Shown: positions 53,601-60,071 of the stretch, in pieces
How positions within the stretch are numbered: position 1 is the stretch's first letter
Layout of the letters: every line of letters begins with the position of its first letter
Origin: a virus
Length of the DNA stretch: 64,000 bases
Reading direction: 5' to 3' (one strand)
IMG/VR virus record: IMGVR_UViG_3300023174_000152
Span: 1-64,000 of that record
Notes under the pieces: model-generated
The model's database searches: none
What the model was told of the DNA's origin: nothing
What the model saw: only the letters and a program-made list of their open reading frames with translations
Translations under genes and position numbers: made by a program

Positions 53601-56231
53601 TGTAGTAGTATATGCTGTTTCCCAACCAATGAGCTTGTCAAACTCAAGACGACTGTAATATTGTCTTATAAATCCTGTGCCAATGGGCTGTTCCACTGTG
53701 ATAGTATCTTCAACATAGTTGAAACTGTCTATGTAGAGATTGTTCTCAAATACAATATCGCCTACGTTGTTGATTGTAAGGTATTTCAGTGGTTGCCCAA
53801 TGATCTTGTCTGTGACGCCTTCACCTAACGCATAGCTAAACAGTTTGGTACCAGTGAACGATGTTCCAGGGTACACCATACGATCGCCAAAACTAAATCC
53901 ATTGCCGTCAAACACATCAAACAATGGTGCTTGATTGATTCCGGTCTTTTGCTGTGCTGGCACCCAGACCTCGCCGTCGAACCAAAAAGTCTTGCCTTGC
54001 AAAGTGACACCACTGGTGACCACTGTGGTTTGCCCGTAGAGCTGGTCGGGAGAATTTAGGTCAGCAGGCTGTAAGTCAATGATAGGTACACCTGATCCGG
54101 TGGGCAATATAAACTCAACCACATAGACTTTGTTGCGTACTTCGGGATCGATGTCAGCGGCAAAAATAACTCTTGTGCCATTGGTAAATGAGTACCCATC
54201 TACGCTGTAACCAATGGTTCCGTTGATGTTGCTGAGCGCATCAGTTTCACGGAAGTCAATGATATTGACTGGAGCGATGGCTTCGGTTCCATAATCAAAC
54301 AGTTTGAGATTGGGTATAAACTCTAAGATTGGTCGTTTGGCTCGGTATAAGTTGTCTAAGAACGGTACTGTGCCGTTGTATTCGGCAGTGGCGTTGATGA
54401 TGTCTACGTGGAACCAGCGATTGCTACGGCTCCAGGAATTGTGATCTTGGCTGGCTCTGTTGATGGTAAGATAGTCAGGATCCAAAGGTGCATTCAATGA
54501 TTCGTCAAATGGTGTAGCATCATACGGAACAGAATCATAGGGAACCGTGGTTGATCTTGTGTAGAGCTCAGGAGTAATAAAATCTGTTACTGGCAGTAAC
54601 TGGATCGATGATCCTACCCCTTCTACATAGTAGGTATTTCCTGAATAGCTGGCCGGCACAGTTGGACCTTCGAACTGTACTTTGAGACCATTAGAGAATA
54701 CCACACCATTGGGGCTGGTATAATATCTTGATCCAATGATATCAACTATCTGTGCTGTGTTTGGCTGTCCAGTGGCTTGCTGGTTCAGCAACCAAGTGTT
54801 GTCGCCCAGTGAACTTACGAGATATGTGCCATCAGTGACGCCGCCGCCACTGAGCACCATTCCTGGCAAAAGTGTGCCACCCAGAGCTGTGGTAAAAGTC
54901 AATACATCGTCATTGATAGCAGAGTTGACCAGAGTAACCACCGGAATGGTTTCGTCGTTGACAACAATGGGTGCGCTGTTGGGATTGTCAACCAATCGTA
55001 TCAAGCCAAACAAAGCAGGATTGTCTTGATCCTGATAGTACAGCACGTCAAGATTGGCTGTGATCAACGGTACTCGTTCAAACAAACCCGAAGCGTTCTT
55101 GTAAAAGCTGATGTTTGAATACTGAGTTCCATACTCTACCAACAATCTGCTGAGATTGTTCACTGGCCGATCGACAGTGAGTTTTATGTAAGGGTTGGTT
55201 GGATCATCATAGATGTAGTTGATGCGCCACACAGAATATTTTTGGCTGTCCAGTGTTATTTCTATGGTTTCATCAAATGGAGTTGAATCATAGGGTTGGC
55301 CAGCACTGTCATAGAGTCCGGTGTAGAACCACCCAGCATTGTTTAAGAAAATCAGTGTGCGGCCATCAAGGTCAGTGACTCCGTCAATGCCGCCATATTT
55401 GGCAAAAAATTCACTGACATATTGATTGTTGATTTGATCAAACTCGATGTCTGTGGCAAAGGCCACTGAACCTGCGTCAGCCAGTGTGTAGTAAAAGTTT
55501 TGTGCTGATTTCTCGGGCACATTGAAAGTTATAGTACCGTTGTCGTCACCGTTATTGACCACGCCCAGTACTTCGCGACTGCTTTGATTTGGGGTCTGTG
55601 GCAACACTCCGGATATTCCTGGTACTGCTTGGATCCAAAAACGATGGCCTGTTTGCTGTACATTGAACTCGTAGCTACCTTGTCTGGCCAAGGTAATGGT
55701 TGGATTCTGTCCCGGAACACCGCTGAATGTGTAGTTTGTGCTGTTGCGTGTGACTGTGAAATCATCTGTGAGTGGAATAGGATCAGCAAATACGTCCACA
55801 GAATCTGGGCCGCCTGGCAACCAATAATACTGACTGAAGTTGATAAACTTGTCAAGATCTATAAATGGATCCCAGCTGTAGTATTCACTTTCCCACAGGC
55901 GATCTTGTCTTGTGACATTGCCTCCTTTGACTTTGATAGAATCTATCAGGCCAGGATATGTCACTGCTGATTCTACTTCGTTGGTATTGGGTTTTAAAAA
56001 TACCACACCTGGTTCTAACTGATAATCAGTTCTTGTCTTGGTAGGTTCTAGTACGTAGTTGTCATTGGGGTTGACACCGGGGCCAACTCGTCGTCCAATG
56101 AACCCCTGCGTAGGTTTGAGTTTGGGGTCTTGTACCAGTTGATCCAAGGTCGCGCCAAGGAACTGCCGATTGGTAGCAGTGCGGAAAATCTCTGGTAGAA
56201 AATCTACAGTACGAATTCTTGTGTTAGCCAT
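41667..56231 (-). CDS. Giant virion structural protein (4854 residues)
   Basis: A 4854-residue protein, one continuous frame, directly after the gp6-like wedge gene (start 2 bases after its stop). The N-terminus (RTVDFLPEIFRTATNRQFLGA, then WDPFIDLDKFINFSQYYWLP) is of the kind seen in large tail proteins of T4-like aquatic phages. Residues about 2250-3050 hold about six FG-GAP/propeller-like units (RFGAAI..LMGAPGYSG, DGRQIVIGAPND, SRTLVVGSPQG, NGILLVGSPQDD). About 3735-3810 has two GxGYTxxPxVT units. The C-terminal third repeats an Ig-like module V-x-V-N-G...G-x-D-Y...F-x-x-P-P. It is probably part of the tail fibre or baseplate periphery; the start has no unusual RBS. Confidence 0.75.
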   Translation of the reverse strand: MANTRIRTVDFLPEIFRTATNRQFLGATLDQLVQDPKLKPTQGFIGRRVGPGVNPNDNYVLEPTKTRTDYQLEPGVVFLKPNTNEVESAVTYPGLIDSIKVKGGNVTRQDRLWESEYYSWDPFIDLDKFINFSQYYWLPGGPDSVDVFADPIPLTDDFTVTRNSTNYTFSGVPGQNPTITLARQGSYEFNVQQTGHRFWIQAVPGISGVLPQTPNQSSREVLGVVNNGDDNGTITFNVPEKSAQNFYYTLADAGSVAFATDIEFDQINNQYVSEFFAKYGGIDGVTDLDGRTLIFLNNAGWFYTGLYDSAGQPYDSTPFDETIEITLDSQKYSVWRINYIYDDPTNPYIKLTVDRPVNNLSRLLVEYGTQYSNISFYKNASGLFERVPLITANLDVLYYQDQDNPALFGLIRLVDNPNSAPIVVNDETIPVVTLVNSAINDDVLTFTTALGGTLLPGMVLSGGGVTDGTYLVSSLGDNTWLLNQQATGQPNTAQIVDIIGSRYYTSPNGVVFSNGLKVQFEGPTVPASYSGNTYYVEGVGSSIQLLPVTDFITPELYTRSTTVPYDSVPYDATPFDESLNAPLDPDYLTINRASQDHNSWSRSNRWFHVDIINATAEYNGTVPFLDNLYRAKRPILEFIPNLKLFDYGTEAIAPVNIIDFRETDALSNINGTIGYSVDGYSFTNGTRVIFAADIDPEVRNKVYVVEFILPTGSGVPIIDLQPADLNSPDQLYGQTTVVTSGVTLQGKTFWFDGEVWVPAQQKTGINQAPLFDVFDGNGFSFGDRMVYPGTSFTGTKLFSYALGEGVTDKIIGQPLKYLTINNVGDIVFENNLYIDSFNYVEDTITVEQPIGTGFIRQYYSRLEFDKLIGWETAYTTTVSRQSFSFTYTGIPLVIDIPVKTNSTAVPVKVFVNAVFLTTDNYTYEVKDNNSTVITFINPPALDSTVEVSVISDVASPTGFYSVPLNLENNPNNDQVTEVTLGTVRNYYGSICQNLKTFSGTINGQNNTRDLGNLIPYGDSIIQNSAPVILSALFANNSQYDFFRALEFSSREYEKYKNLIMDAVVRNNFQNMTPAEILDDCMTIINYGKNELAAFYWTDTVPSGETFQETNYTVTPITGNTFDTLYTYNFTEANYRAILVYLNGRQLLGNGIEYTVAVDGPRVTIDVPLQLGDTVTLREYTSTVGNFVPSTPTKLGMYPAYVPEAFVDDTYVDPTPVIRGHDGSITVAYQDIRDEVLLEFEKRIYNNLKLVGNPVPLVYEDVSPGEFRKTDYTQEEITQIMSVSFLAWVGANKLNYREQEYNANNQFTWNYTACQSKLDGTELLGNWRGIYNYFYDTDAPNTRPWEMLGITEKPSWWEDEYGPAPYTSGNLVLWQDLEAGRVMDPAGSYIVEKYIRPGLTKVIPSDSEGMLLSPFDVVVGEYAPNSFRKSWTVGDDGPVEASWQKSSAWPFAVMRLLALTKPAQFFTYFALRDDYRLDPELQQFVFAGRSRSSGTGFYEIYGTGSAKHGYLNFIVDYNKLQGRDSSVELGEVLIWTDVRLCYRMAAFSDKQYIKLFTEKSSPNSLNTSLLLPDESYQILLYKNPTIDTLVWSSVVIQKTELGYAVYGYSTTRPYFEILSSIPNGNYRTITVADKTVRVLNDYSDTVVQIPYGYEFVGINSVADFLMSYGACLTRQGMTFNDQDRGRILNWSQMVQEFIYWSQQGWAPGSLININPAANILNVLKPGLVAEPLSTVAPEDILLNQNKEPLQSQEYVVERFENDLTLRGINNSTFSYLAAKFTEFEHLIVLDNTSVFNDLIYDPITGARQSRLLFVGYTTYDWNGSLDAQGFILNQDNIQQWSPNRSYTKGQIVKYKDSYWSAVKIIPPSEKFDFEFWLKSDYAQIQKGLLPNAATSSEQIRGFYNTNQANLERDADLFAFGLIGFRPRRYMQNLNLDDISQVNLYQEFIGVKGTTQATDIFTKANLGKEVAEYEIFENWAIQRAIYGANANRSYFELRLNEADLLGNPSTIQIIEPQQFSDADQTVLVSDIWKQSYPITNPNILPTTFLDATDVQLPSAGYVNWDDADIKLFNFTDLDNIINDIENIYVGTSVWVAKDNAYDWNIYRNNLVIYSLVQVRDNLNGTCTLQFAGQHGLYINEKIVIKYFGQGIDGAYTVLSVPSLTTVTVALTLGGAVTQVTGTGICFVLETMRVKQASDVSNLVYANSLLPGNRAWVDDDGTGHWTVYEKINPFTTTPGIVPAEPVISSRFGAAISQGFGGLAALMGAPGYSGEIGAVYTFTKGGTVDYVETGVLTMGAANFVNYGAAVASGGSQWGVVGAGNSWAKQGYAATVNRNLNSGDFIQSQLLTEVPYRLYQATGNGVTFTYTPSGVTLADPNKVSVVISDVVKTRGTDWNVIGSTVVFTTPPAPGSLINIFNYDEYGYSVTISNDERWMYVGAPAGNRVYAYNRVDIQSQVKNFVGDGETTDFYIADVIIVDEDSADGGIGEQQIGITVNDLPKIPGVDYNYANGTVIFNSPPNGDDEIRIIRLQSKTFFPTSPTTTFPLEDLYTVSDIDSFSVYVNSILQRPNMDYSFNPTTKIITFVLGGQVGTVLVNAGSYFRYVDYVDGNTLGAITGARFGQSITTTTDGRQIVIGAPNDTANGKLLAGQVYAIDRSVERFTVTDTTQTLYSTLRNFNGPASVKVNATYLIPDGSNNNGQFSEVDANTVNITVVLNVGDTIEIDTNTFALIQEVASNSPSEGASFGSVVQQCPTNCSLYIGQPNDSRVVPQGGSVERFTNQSRLYGIITGDSQNPTLTPGNTVRIQQVDVEVSTPTPWNSSIDWASGTFVISGSTIYQALRNVPVSTSINDTSYWKLSSWVELFANDINVAAEPNNIGLVEVPNVQAIVSNGYLTISIKNSDAAVPFTQLTVLPGLGTAYYDLGFNPQVYAQTVEAPNQLAYAHFGASLDISDDSRTLVVGSPQGTAAKPTTFDGGTTFFDSKATNFFDLLPESGVAYTYDLLSAANPSVSNPSKFVFGAQIYDDDVNSLDNFGTAVSYRNGILLVGSPQDDLGDSVGDYGRISQLNNPDRLAAWDIVYRQKPIVDVKLINSVYMYDRLESKVTQYFDFIDPLQGKILGVARQNIDYIGAVDPAAYNVGEVNNYGDTWNETHLGQIWWDLSTVRFIDYHQSTIAYESQRWSQVFPGSSVDVYQWIESPVPPAEYTGPGTVYSTTSFVVSSKLNTDGLFTSLYSFWVKGIPEVVSRAKKTLSVQAISQYIEHPRSSGLPYVAFLGPSTIAIYNGRPYISAQDTILNVEFDKIANDDNVHAEYDLIASNNPDSFLVAGLFRKMLDSFCGEDTLGNKVPDPTLSPADRYGVQFRPRQSFFVDRFLALQNYLKRANAIMAQFPITDSRPFNLLNSAEPEPTSASGAWNKRVLDYQELTFQDLSEVPVGYKYLVASDSTNDGLWTIYTVILSLDGIRKQLLLSRVQNYDTKLYWEYIDWVKPGYNAGVKPVAEVATFSDLSRLTVPEGASAKVTRNSFAKYEIYQYLNGTWTRVVLQDGTVRIKEEIWNYDLGRFGFDVETFDSQRFDQYPAIETRQIIKAINEEILVDEWAIFRNELLLLVFDFILTEQIAPDWLFKTSLIDVTHKIRDLLPYQIFRTDNQDFVLDYIKEVKPYHVKIKEFNLRYDGFDTYDGNVTDFDCPAYYDSELQEFEAPALDDSVPPKYSNSEPSTAPIWQEIPWQQWFDNYKLLLTSATIIDQGAGYTVPPVVTVTGDAVREAELVARINTAGQVVELIVIDSGSGYTTTPIITIEGGNGVGARAVAVLESQLVRTITTTLKYDRYNYTSQVLDWQPNTKYTEGQLVRFRDQVYSVNQVDDSIELDSGSIFNPAQYTLVDQATLDAADRVIGLYTPSPNEPGRELAQVMVGIDYPGVQVMGPNFNQNTGYDVGNFDVNPYDNIDYGPEGKPTYAESILDAIYQSSFTDTYLGTRPTDINVDGGAFIDTYSSHAPEELVPGSTFDTLDFRVYTRPGADWEGDGHGFNIKQINLEYTATDDSIDFSEVMAHAVAVRAVNVTNRVSLVPEVDYTVDWPARTLTIVNGAATNYGDIVEVNVYGVGGGSQLFKESYPGDVVGNSLVIPVITAVTWTTFTIYAQGTYVEFNNNVYRVNRTINSGSSFDVAFYTIIDGDSILEELLILVNGEIITNYTYAPINGYETRILFDNTYDATDWVVVTALGPTTPQKSWSFPVTQYLVYDGSTTDYTLTNSLQGTNPIDAIVEREGSRLRPPESIEYLGDGSSAGPFYLPTRGGTPQGLISDNDVVVYVDEVLYNLSVDYTVSPWDGSSDRYVEFATAPATGSVIKIAVTTDADYIINNDQLILRVGAATGAVFAVTTWNDTSEQGILTQVFQGPTQSGVSVGQPYDDTTFDEGNVTGDPGSFDYGTGTVVSSNNFDTGRIIVDSGRLWVTLNGWRLVPGEDFTTSGSVVTIGGSIIGPADVVVITSFTQSVVPEAISFRIFQDMLGNQRIYRITPENSTVLTQPLSETDDVIYVLNANELSQPNPAANIFGQLTINGERITYRNRDVVNNTVSGLRRGTAGTAIDSHTVGSVVIDIGFGELLPPQYQEQTKSNVFLGDGTTQTYSTDIGYVNDIDVYLGGSVRCYIGNTLGSLVEIPQDDFSIISVDPITVQLDFIPPPGLVFQITYTPTVGSPSVFNVPTTGSTSQWAATFSATDLVLQSEDDYVITNLNPITVVFDTPVPVKRVVVINDLNSNTFFISQLDVATTTFVTDISVTRPVQVKVGGTLVDSTTYSVSSVNPIVITFNVAPAKGSEVEIYIEQARVMYEQGIDTASNGRPLQEQNTQAARFIEGRA

Positions 56232-56233
56232 TG

Positions 56234-59200
56234 TTATACAACACCACTGTTGGGCGCGGTTCTAAGTTCACTGCTGGTCAATGCATCGATCACGTCAATG
56301 TCTGTGACTGTGGCCGCATTGACAAATATTTCGTTGGCTTGACTGCGTATCTCGTACAGATCACCAAAACTCTTAAGCGGATCTTGTGGTACCAATACCA
56401 CTGTGGAAATAATATCGCCTAGCTCTTTGTGTAGATATGCGGCCAACTCTGAGAAGTAAAAGGTCAATCCAAAATCCCATTTGTCAATGGTAAAGTATTC
56501 ATTGAGAGCGGCAACCATGCGACTCTTGATTTCACTGACACTGACCACAGAGTTTGAACTGCGGATTACCTTTAGTGTGGCACGTAGCTCAGGTGAGGAT
56601 TTGATACCAAACAAAGGTTTGAATACCACGGAGTTAAGAATCACGTTGTCAGAAATCATCTTGTACTTTTGCAGACTGTTGTAGGCCGCTGACAGCTCAT
56701 CAATGGTGGGCGGTTGTGGCTCAGGCACTGTGTTGGTTGAATCTTTGATATAGTTTTGGTAAGCTGTGTAGTAGGCCTGGGTGACCAAGTATATGTCAAT
56801 GATGTTGGATGAGCCAGGGTCGATGCGTCTGCTCAGTGGAGCATTATGTCTGTATTGGAACGACAGTCCTTGTCGACCGGTCCTGGCCAATAGATCCTTG
56901 ACCTGTGTCAAAGTACGCACACCGTTGTAGGCGATGTCTAGTTCATAGAACACTAACTCGTTGGTGGCATAAAAGTATTGTCCGTCGGCGTATTCTGCTT
57001 TGACCAACTCGATCTGATCCAGGGTAGCATATTCGCTGACTACCTGTCCTGCCTCCAGGGGCAGATATCTTTCAAGGTTGTCAAAGTCCACGGTTCTTTG
57101 GAAGAACACATATTTTTCTGTGGGGTTCACTGTGGGTGCCACAATGGTTTCAAAATAATCTGGATCGTCGGCCACGCCGTCATTGTCAAAGTCTTTGAAA
57201 CTGATCCGTACCTGGAAATCATCAATGTAGCCATCGCTTTCCACAGGCTGACCAATGATGTCCATTACGATATCAGAGTTTTGTGGTAAGCTGACATCGG
57301 GTTTGTTGTTGGTCTTCAAGCAGTTGATAAAATCGTTGATCACTGTACCTGTGCGTGGATCGTAGACTGCTTGTGATCCATCATAGAAGAACCGTGTCTG
57401 CAGAATACTGCCCCAAAAACGTTGCAGTGATCGATAGCTAACTGTATAAGTTACTCCGTCGGTTTCAAATGCCACTAACCAAGAGTTATCAAGTCCCTGT
57501 CCCGATTGGTCTTGCGCATAGTCAAGGCTAAATGTTGTTGCAGGGTTTAAGTTATTGGCAGTGATCACGTACCAAGTGGCTGTGAGATTGTCAAAGCCTA
57601 TGCCAAAGTTTCTATAAAGTTCTATCTGTTCAGTCATTGACTGCTCAACCGAAGTTGGCAAGTCTGTTACAAACTTGGGTATTACCTGCACAGGTATGGC
57701 ATCTGTGGGTATAAAGTTGTTGAGTGTAACTGGCCCCACACCGTCAGCAAAGTTACCTGTGCCAAAGTTAGTGCCATCCAATACCAGTGCGCTCACTGTG
57801 GCCCAAAGTATTACCTTGTCATTGGGCTGTGAAGGAGTTCCTAACTTCAATCTGTTGTTTTGATCAAAGTAGTATCCAGCAGGTGGCACAAACTTGATCA
57901 ATGACCCTTGGGTCATGTATTTTTTATTGTCACTGGTCTGCGGACCAATAGGAGCAGGAGCTCCACTGGCTTTGAACTTGAAATAACCTGTGGTTTCGTT
58001 GGCTGCTGTGGTACTTTGTTGCCACTCTATGTTTATTGTTGTTAAGTTGGGTCTTGGAAAGTTTTGATAGTAAAACTCCAGCATGCCTCGACTGCCCAGT
58101 GCAGGTTCAACTTCATTGATGATGGCATTGGCAATGTCATTTTGATCAATAAAGGTAAAAGTAAAACTTGGAGTGGCTGTGTTTTCCCAAATCAATCCGT
58201 CACTGGCAAAAATGTTTGTTGATGAGTATTTGCCTGTGATGTCTACTAAGTCAAGATACCGGCTGGTACCAATGGAACTGCGATTCACTGCCTTTGATTT
58301 GATGATAGTGCCAAACAGTGTGTAAGGCAAGTTGCTGTAGTCTTCGCCGTTGACCATGCGATTCTGTGTGTAGTAACGGGCAGGAGCTCGTTGCTTGATG
58401 GCTGCAATAGTTTCTCTTGAGGCAGCATTGGATACGGGTTGGCTCAGACCACAGGTAAATGTGATATTTTCGAGACGTCCTGTGCGGCTCACATAACCAA
58501 TGGATATCTGTACGGCTTGCATTTCATCAGGCGTGATGATATACTGTAGACCATTGGATGCTCGCACATAGCTACGGAACTGTCCCACTGGGATTTCTGT
58601 AAACACACCATCACCAAAGTTGAGATTGATTTGGTCATTGGCTCTTGATGTCACTGAAAAGAATTTTCTAGCATCTGGGGCCAGTTGCTCTACAGCCGCT
58701 GAATAGATTGAGTCAACTTTGTCCCACTCGTACTGTATATTACCAACGTCATCGAGTTGATACAACCACACGTCATCGTTGTTGATACCTTCAATGTTGA
58801 CTGCTACCACGCGATTAGAAATACGCTCGCCGAGATTGAAGTCTTGATTTTGTAATGTGCCTTGTTTGAAATAGAAAAAGAATCCGGTGTTAGGGCTACC
58901 AAATCCTAATCTGTCATTGCGGAAAAGGATGTTAAACACACCCGATGGACGTGGAGGTGGTTCATACACATAATCTTCGTTTTGGAAAGTAGAACTCACT
59001 GCCTCAAAACTCATCGATGTTCCGTCTACAGTGGCAGTGAATGGCACCACTGGCAAATAACCCGGCACAAGATTTAAACTGTATTCTTGTGTTTCAATAC
59101 CTAGGATATTTTTTGTAGCGCCTGGCTTGCCAAATCGTTGGCTGTCTGCCAAGGCCGCGTTGATGATCACTGTGAACTGTTCTTGCCAGTTGGGGTTTGT

Positions 59201-59641
59201 GACGTCATTCCAGTTGATGGTAACGCCACTGAGATTTTGACCGTTGTAGTCTACCACATTTTCAGTGGTGCTGACGTTGAAAACTTTGAGATATCCTTGA
59301 GCTTCTTGGTTACGCTTGGGAGTGTAGCTCACCAGATTGGCCAGTTGTACTACAGAATCTCTGCGTTCGGCTGTGTCTAAGAAGTTTTCACGGATGTTTA
59401 AATCGTTGCGGAAAGCCAGGGCCTGGCCCATGAACGCCATGACGTCCAACAGAGCCACGAACTCTGAAGATTCAATGTAGTCATTGAAGGTTTCGGGATA
59501 ATAGATCCGAATATAGTCAACAAAACTCTTGCGTAGCGTTTCAAAATCATAACTTTGAAAGTCAGCTTCGCGGTAAGTCGTGTAGATCCGTTTCCAGTCT
59601 TCTACCCCAAATATTGCTGTTTGTCTAGTAGTCTTGGCCAT
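56234..59641 (-). CDS. gp6-like baseplate wedge protein
   Basis: An 1135-residue protein of the T4 gp6/J-like baseplate wedge family. The N-terminus has FDYETLRKSFVDYIRIYYPETF-like residues (about 25-50) and SEFVALLDVMAFMGQALAFRND. The C-terminus has VSVSEIKSRMVAALNEYF and FYFSELAAYLHKELGDIIS. In T4, gp6 forms the ring around the hub with gp25 and gp53. The length is well above the 660 residues of T4 gp6, with an added middle. A CATAAATA box lies 17 bases before the start. It is followed by the giant gene after 2 bases. Confidence 0.88.
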   Translation of the reverse strand: MAKTTRQTAIFGVEDWKRIYTTYREADFQSYDFETLRKSFVDYIRIYYPETFNDYIESSEFVALLDVMAFMGQALAFRNDLNIRENFLDTAERRDSVVQLANLVSYTPKRNQEAQGYLKVFNVSTTENVVDYNGQNLSGVTINWNDVTNPNWQEQFTVIINAALADSQRFGKPGATKNILGIETQEYSLNLVPGYLPVVPFTATVDGTSMSFEAVSSTFQNEDYVYEPPPRPSGVFNILFRNDRLGFGSPNTGFFFYFKQGTLQNQDFNLGERISNRVVAVNIEGINNDDVWLYQLDDVGNIQYEWDKVDSIYSAAVEQLAPDARKFFSVTSRANDQINLNFGDGVFTEIPVGQFRSYVRASNGLQYIITPDEMQAVQISIGYVSRTGRLENITFTCGLSQPVSNAASRETIAAIKQRAPARYYTQNRMVNGEDYSNLPYTLFGTIIKSKAVNRSSIGTSRYLDLVDITGKYSSTNIFASDGLIWENTATPSFTFTFIDQNDIANAIINEVEPALGSRGMLEFYYQNFPRPNLTTINIEWQQSTTAANETTGYFKFKASGAPAPIGPQTSDNKKYMTQGSLIKFVPPAGYYFDQNNRLKLGTPSQPNDKVILWATVSALVLDGTNFGTGNFADGVGPVTLNNFIPTDAIPVQVIPKFVTDLPTSVEQSMTEQIELYRNFGIGFDNLTATWYVITANNLNPATTFSLDYAQDQSGQGLDNSWLVAFETDGVTYTVSYRSLQRFWGSILQTRFFYDGSQAVYDPRTGTVINDFINCLKTNNKPDVSLPQNSDIVMDIIGQPVESDGYIDDFQVRISFKDFDNDGVADDPDYFETIVAPTVNPTEKYVFFQRTVDFDNLERYLPLEAGQVVSEYATLDQIELVKAEYADGQYFYATNELVFYELDIAYNGVRTLTQVKDLLARTGRQGLSFQYRHNAPLSRRIDPGSSNIIDIYLVTQAYYTAYQNYIKDSTNTVPEPQPPTIDELSAAYNSLQKYKMISDNVILNSVVFKPLFGIKSSPELRATLKVIRSSNSVVSVSEIKSRMVAALNEYFTIDKWDFGLTFYFSELAAYLHKELGDIISTVVLVPQDPLKSFGDLYEIRSQANEIFVNAATVTDIDVIDALTSSELRTAPNSGVV

Positions 59642-59657
59642 AATACCTTCCGTGAAG

Positions 59658-59665
59658 TATTTATG
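59658..59665 (-). promoter_or_regulatory. Late-promoter-like box CATAAATA before the gp6-like gene
   Basis: CATAAATA on the minus strand in the 45-base gap between the gp25-like stop and gp6-like start, the only sizeable gap in the module. A ribosome site GGAAGG lies between it and the ATG. Confidence 0.5.
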
Positions 59666-59686
59666 GTTTGAATAAACGGCTTAGTT

Positions 59687-60061
59687 TTAGATGTATGAAG
59701 CTTGTCGTGTCTGTTGATCAAAGAACACTGACAATAGTTCGGCTGTGGTGCCTTGCACGGTCTGTATTTCTAGCTCAACCAAGATACCATTGACCTGTGG
59801 ATACGCTTCGGCGCTGGAAAGATAAATCCTTGGATCTTGACCGACTATTCGTTGCATTTCTTGCACAATAAGGGCCGCTGTTTGTTCGGTCTGTGGTTCA
59901 AATATCAAGTTCCACATGGTAGTGCCCACACCAGGGCGGCCCACGAGTTGACCTTGTGGTATATTAAAATAGTTTAATAAGTCTCGCTTGATCAGAGCAA
60001 AGTCCACAAGAGTAAACTTCTTGTACTGATCAACTGTGCTGAATCCGATAAAAGTGGCCAT
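59687..60061 (-). CDS. gp25-like baseplate wedge protein
   Basis: A 124-residue protein of the gp25/lysozyme-like baseplate wedge family. IKRDLLNYFNIPQGQLVGRPGVGTTMWNLIF-type residues carry the conserved R-x-G-x-G-T motif, followed by IVQEMQRIVGQDPRIYL. It has the normal size of T4 gp25. It attaches the tail tube base to gp6 in the baseplate wedge; it is not an active lysozyme. It sits between the gp5-like gene and the gp6-like gene, the usual T4-like order. Confidence 0.93.
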   Translation of the reverse strand: MATFIGFSTVDQYKKFTLVDFALIKRDLLNYFNIPQGQLVGRPGVGTTMWNLIFEPQTEQTAALIVQEMQRIVGQDPRIYLSSAEAYPQVNGILVELEIQTVQGTTAELLSVFFDQQTRQASYI

Positions 60062-60071
60062 GGTCTAGTAT

